Assembly: GCA_021154785.1 (NCBI GenBank)
Contig: JAJKHX010000470.1
Location: forward strand, 1 to 33,717
Length of the DNA stretch: 33,717 nt
Source of the DNA: Nocardiopsis sp.
Lineage (GTDB): Bacteria > Actinomycetota > Actinomycetes > Streptosporangiales > Streptosporangiaceae
Direction: 5' to 3'
Shown: one piece after another, positions 32,717 to 33,717 of the stretch
Layout: each line of letters opens with the position of its first letter
Position numbering within the stretch: position 1 is the first letter of the stretch
Program-made: the position numbers and the translations under genes
Notes under the pieces: generated by a model
What the model was told of the DNA's origin: nothing
The model's input: only the letters and a program-made list of their open reading frames with translations
Database searches by the model: none

Positions 32717-33717
32717 ATGCGCTTCGGAATCATCGACCACAACGACGACACCGGACGTCCACATACCCGGCAGATCGCCGAGCGGCTGGAACTGATCGAG
32801 GCCTACGACCGGCTGGGCTTTTACGCCTATCACCTGACCGAGCACCACGGGACGCCGCTGGCCGTCACGCCGTCGCCGCACCTGATGCTGGCGGCGGCCG
32901 CGCAGCGAACCTCGCGGCTGCGGCTCGGGACGCTCATCACGATCTTGTCGCTGTACCACCCGATGCGCGTCGTCGAAGAGGCGGTGACACTGGACCAGCT
33001 GTCCGGCGGGCGGCTCGACCTGGGGGTCGGCCGGGGCGTATCGCCGGCCGAGCTGGCGTTCCACGGCGTGTCCTCCCCGGAGGAGGCGCAAGGCCGGTTC
33101 GACGAGGCCTTCGCGATCCTGCGGCAGGGTCTGACCTCGGACAGCGTGACCTTCGACGGGACGTACTACCAGCTGGCCGACGCGCCGGTCATCTCGCGCC
33201 CGGTGCAGCGGCCGCATCCGCCGCTGTGGTACGGCACCAGGACGCCGGCCAAGGCCCGGTGGTGCGCGCGGCTCGGCATGGCGATGATGGCGCTCGTCCC
33301 GTCGCCGGACGTCCGGGCGCTGACCGACGCCTACACGTCCGAGTGGACATCGCTCGGGCGTGCTCCGGAGGACCTGCCGCCGCTGGGCATCTCCCGGAAC
33401 ATGGTGCTCGCGCCAACCGGCGCGGAAGCGATGGAAATCGCCAACCGGGCCTTCGCCCGGTTCAAGGACAGCCTGTACTACCTGTGGAAGAAATACGGCA
33501 TCCCCATACCGGCGGTCTTCCCGGCCGAGACCTACGAGGGCATCCACGCGACTGGCCACTTCTACGCCGGCGACCCGGCGGGCGCCCGCGCTTGGGTCGC
33601 CCGCCACCGCGACATCGGCGGAATCAGCTACATGGCGCTGGAAACGTGCTTCGGCGACATGACCAAGGACGAGGCGCTGCAGTCAGCCGAACTCCTGGCC
33701 ACCGAGGTGATGCCGCA
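32717..33717 (+). CDS. LLM class flavin-dependent oxidoreductase (2), cut by window edge
   Basis: Luciferase-like flavin oxidoreductase, at least 333 residues, still open at the right edge. It starts MRFGIIDHNDD and shows the family blocks GFYAYHLTEHHGTPLAVTPS, RLRLGTLITILSLYHPMRVV, LDQLSGGRLDLGVGRGVSP and PPLWYGTRTPAKARWCARLG. It is closer to the bacterial luciferase alkanal type than its neighbour. No Shine-Dalgarno is seen before the ATG at 32717, but a TAGGTT hexamer lies 7 nt upstream, so the mRNA may be leaderless (inference). Confidence 0.87.
   Translation, partial: MRFGIIDHNDDTGRPHTRQIAERLELIEAYDRLGFYAYHLTEHHGTPLAVTPSPHLMLAAAAQRTSRLRLGTLITILSLYHPMRVVEEAVTLDQLSGGRLDLGVGRGVSPAELAFHGVSSPEEAQGRFDEAFAILRQGLTSDSVTFDGTYYQLADAPVISRPVQRPHPPLWYGTRTPAKARWCARLGMAMMALVPSPDVRALTDAYTSEWTSLGRAPEDLPPLGISRNMVLAPTGAEAMEIANRAFARFKDSLYYLWKKYGIPIPAVFPAETYEGIHATGHFYAGDPAGARAWVARHRDIGGISYMALETCFGDMTKDEALQSAELLATEVMP

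Overview
The window is GC-rich DNA with actinobacterial gene content: STAND/LuxR 'LAL' regulators, a cydDC pair, a DUF7144-type membrane protein, GlgX, a GH15 glucosidase/trehalase and LLM flavin oxidoreductases. GTG and possibly TTG starts occur. A soil actinomycete is likely, but the family cannot be fixed from sequence alone. No rRNA, tRNA or CRISPR array was seen. Both ends cut a gene: a ClC channel on the left and an LLM oxidoreductase on the right.

Layout. 1-5.7 kb: ClC chloride channel (-), SAM methyltransferase (-), then cydD-cydC (+). 5.9-14.0 kb: three large LAL regulators (one +, two -), with a 75-aa protein and a CMD/AhpD-like protein between them. 14.1-17.0 kb: a decayed APC amino-acid permease, a four-helix membrane protein and glutamate decarboxylase. 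17.1-17.6 kb: a HerA-like ATPase remnant that has lost its catalytic core. 17.8-22.7 kb: a GH63-like glucosidase and the glycogen debranching enzyme GlgX. 22.8-24.0 kb: a double PRC-barrel protein and an unknown protein. 24.2-25.0 kb: a transposase fossil and a 47-residue CydB scrap. 25.0-30.0 kb: divergent G6PDH, type II NADH dehydrogenase and, convergently, GH15. 30.1-33.7 kb: MBL hydrolase and TetR around a shared operator, then two divergent LLM oxidoreductases.

The main discovery candidate is a repeated inverted-repeat element, best form TCACCC-N5-GGGTGA, often TCATCC on the left. It lies about 55-70 nt upstream of the start codons of cydD, the CMD protein, the DUF7144 protein, gadB, the GH63-like glucosidase, the PRC-barrel protein, G6PDH and GH15. 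Two weaker copies sit about 40 nt before ClC and the 75-aa protein. Two of the ten copies (CMD, GH15) have an 8-nt spacer. The pattern suggests one regulator co-controls acid defence (ClC, GadB), redox and respiration (cydDC, G6PDH-NDH2), polyglucan use and stress proteins. The half-site GGRTGA resembles the E. coli MalT box core, and three MalT-like regulators are encoded inside the cluster, so one of them is an obvious but unproven candidate.

Four or five decayed genes (permease, HerA-like ATPase, transposase, cydB and perhaps one more) lie between intact operons, so the island has been rearranged and is losing parts.
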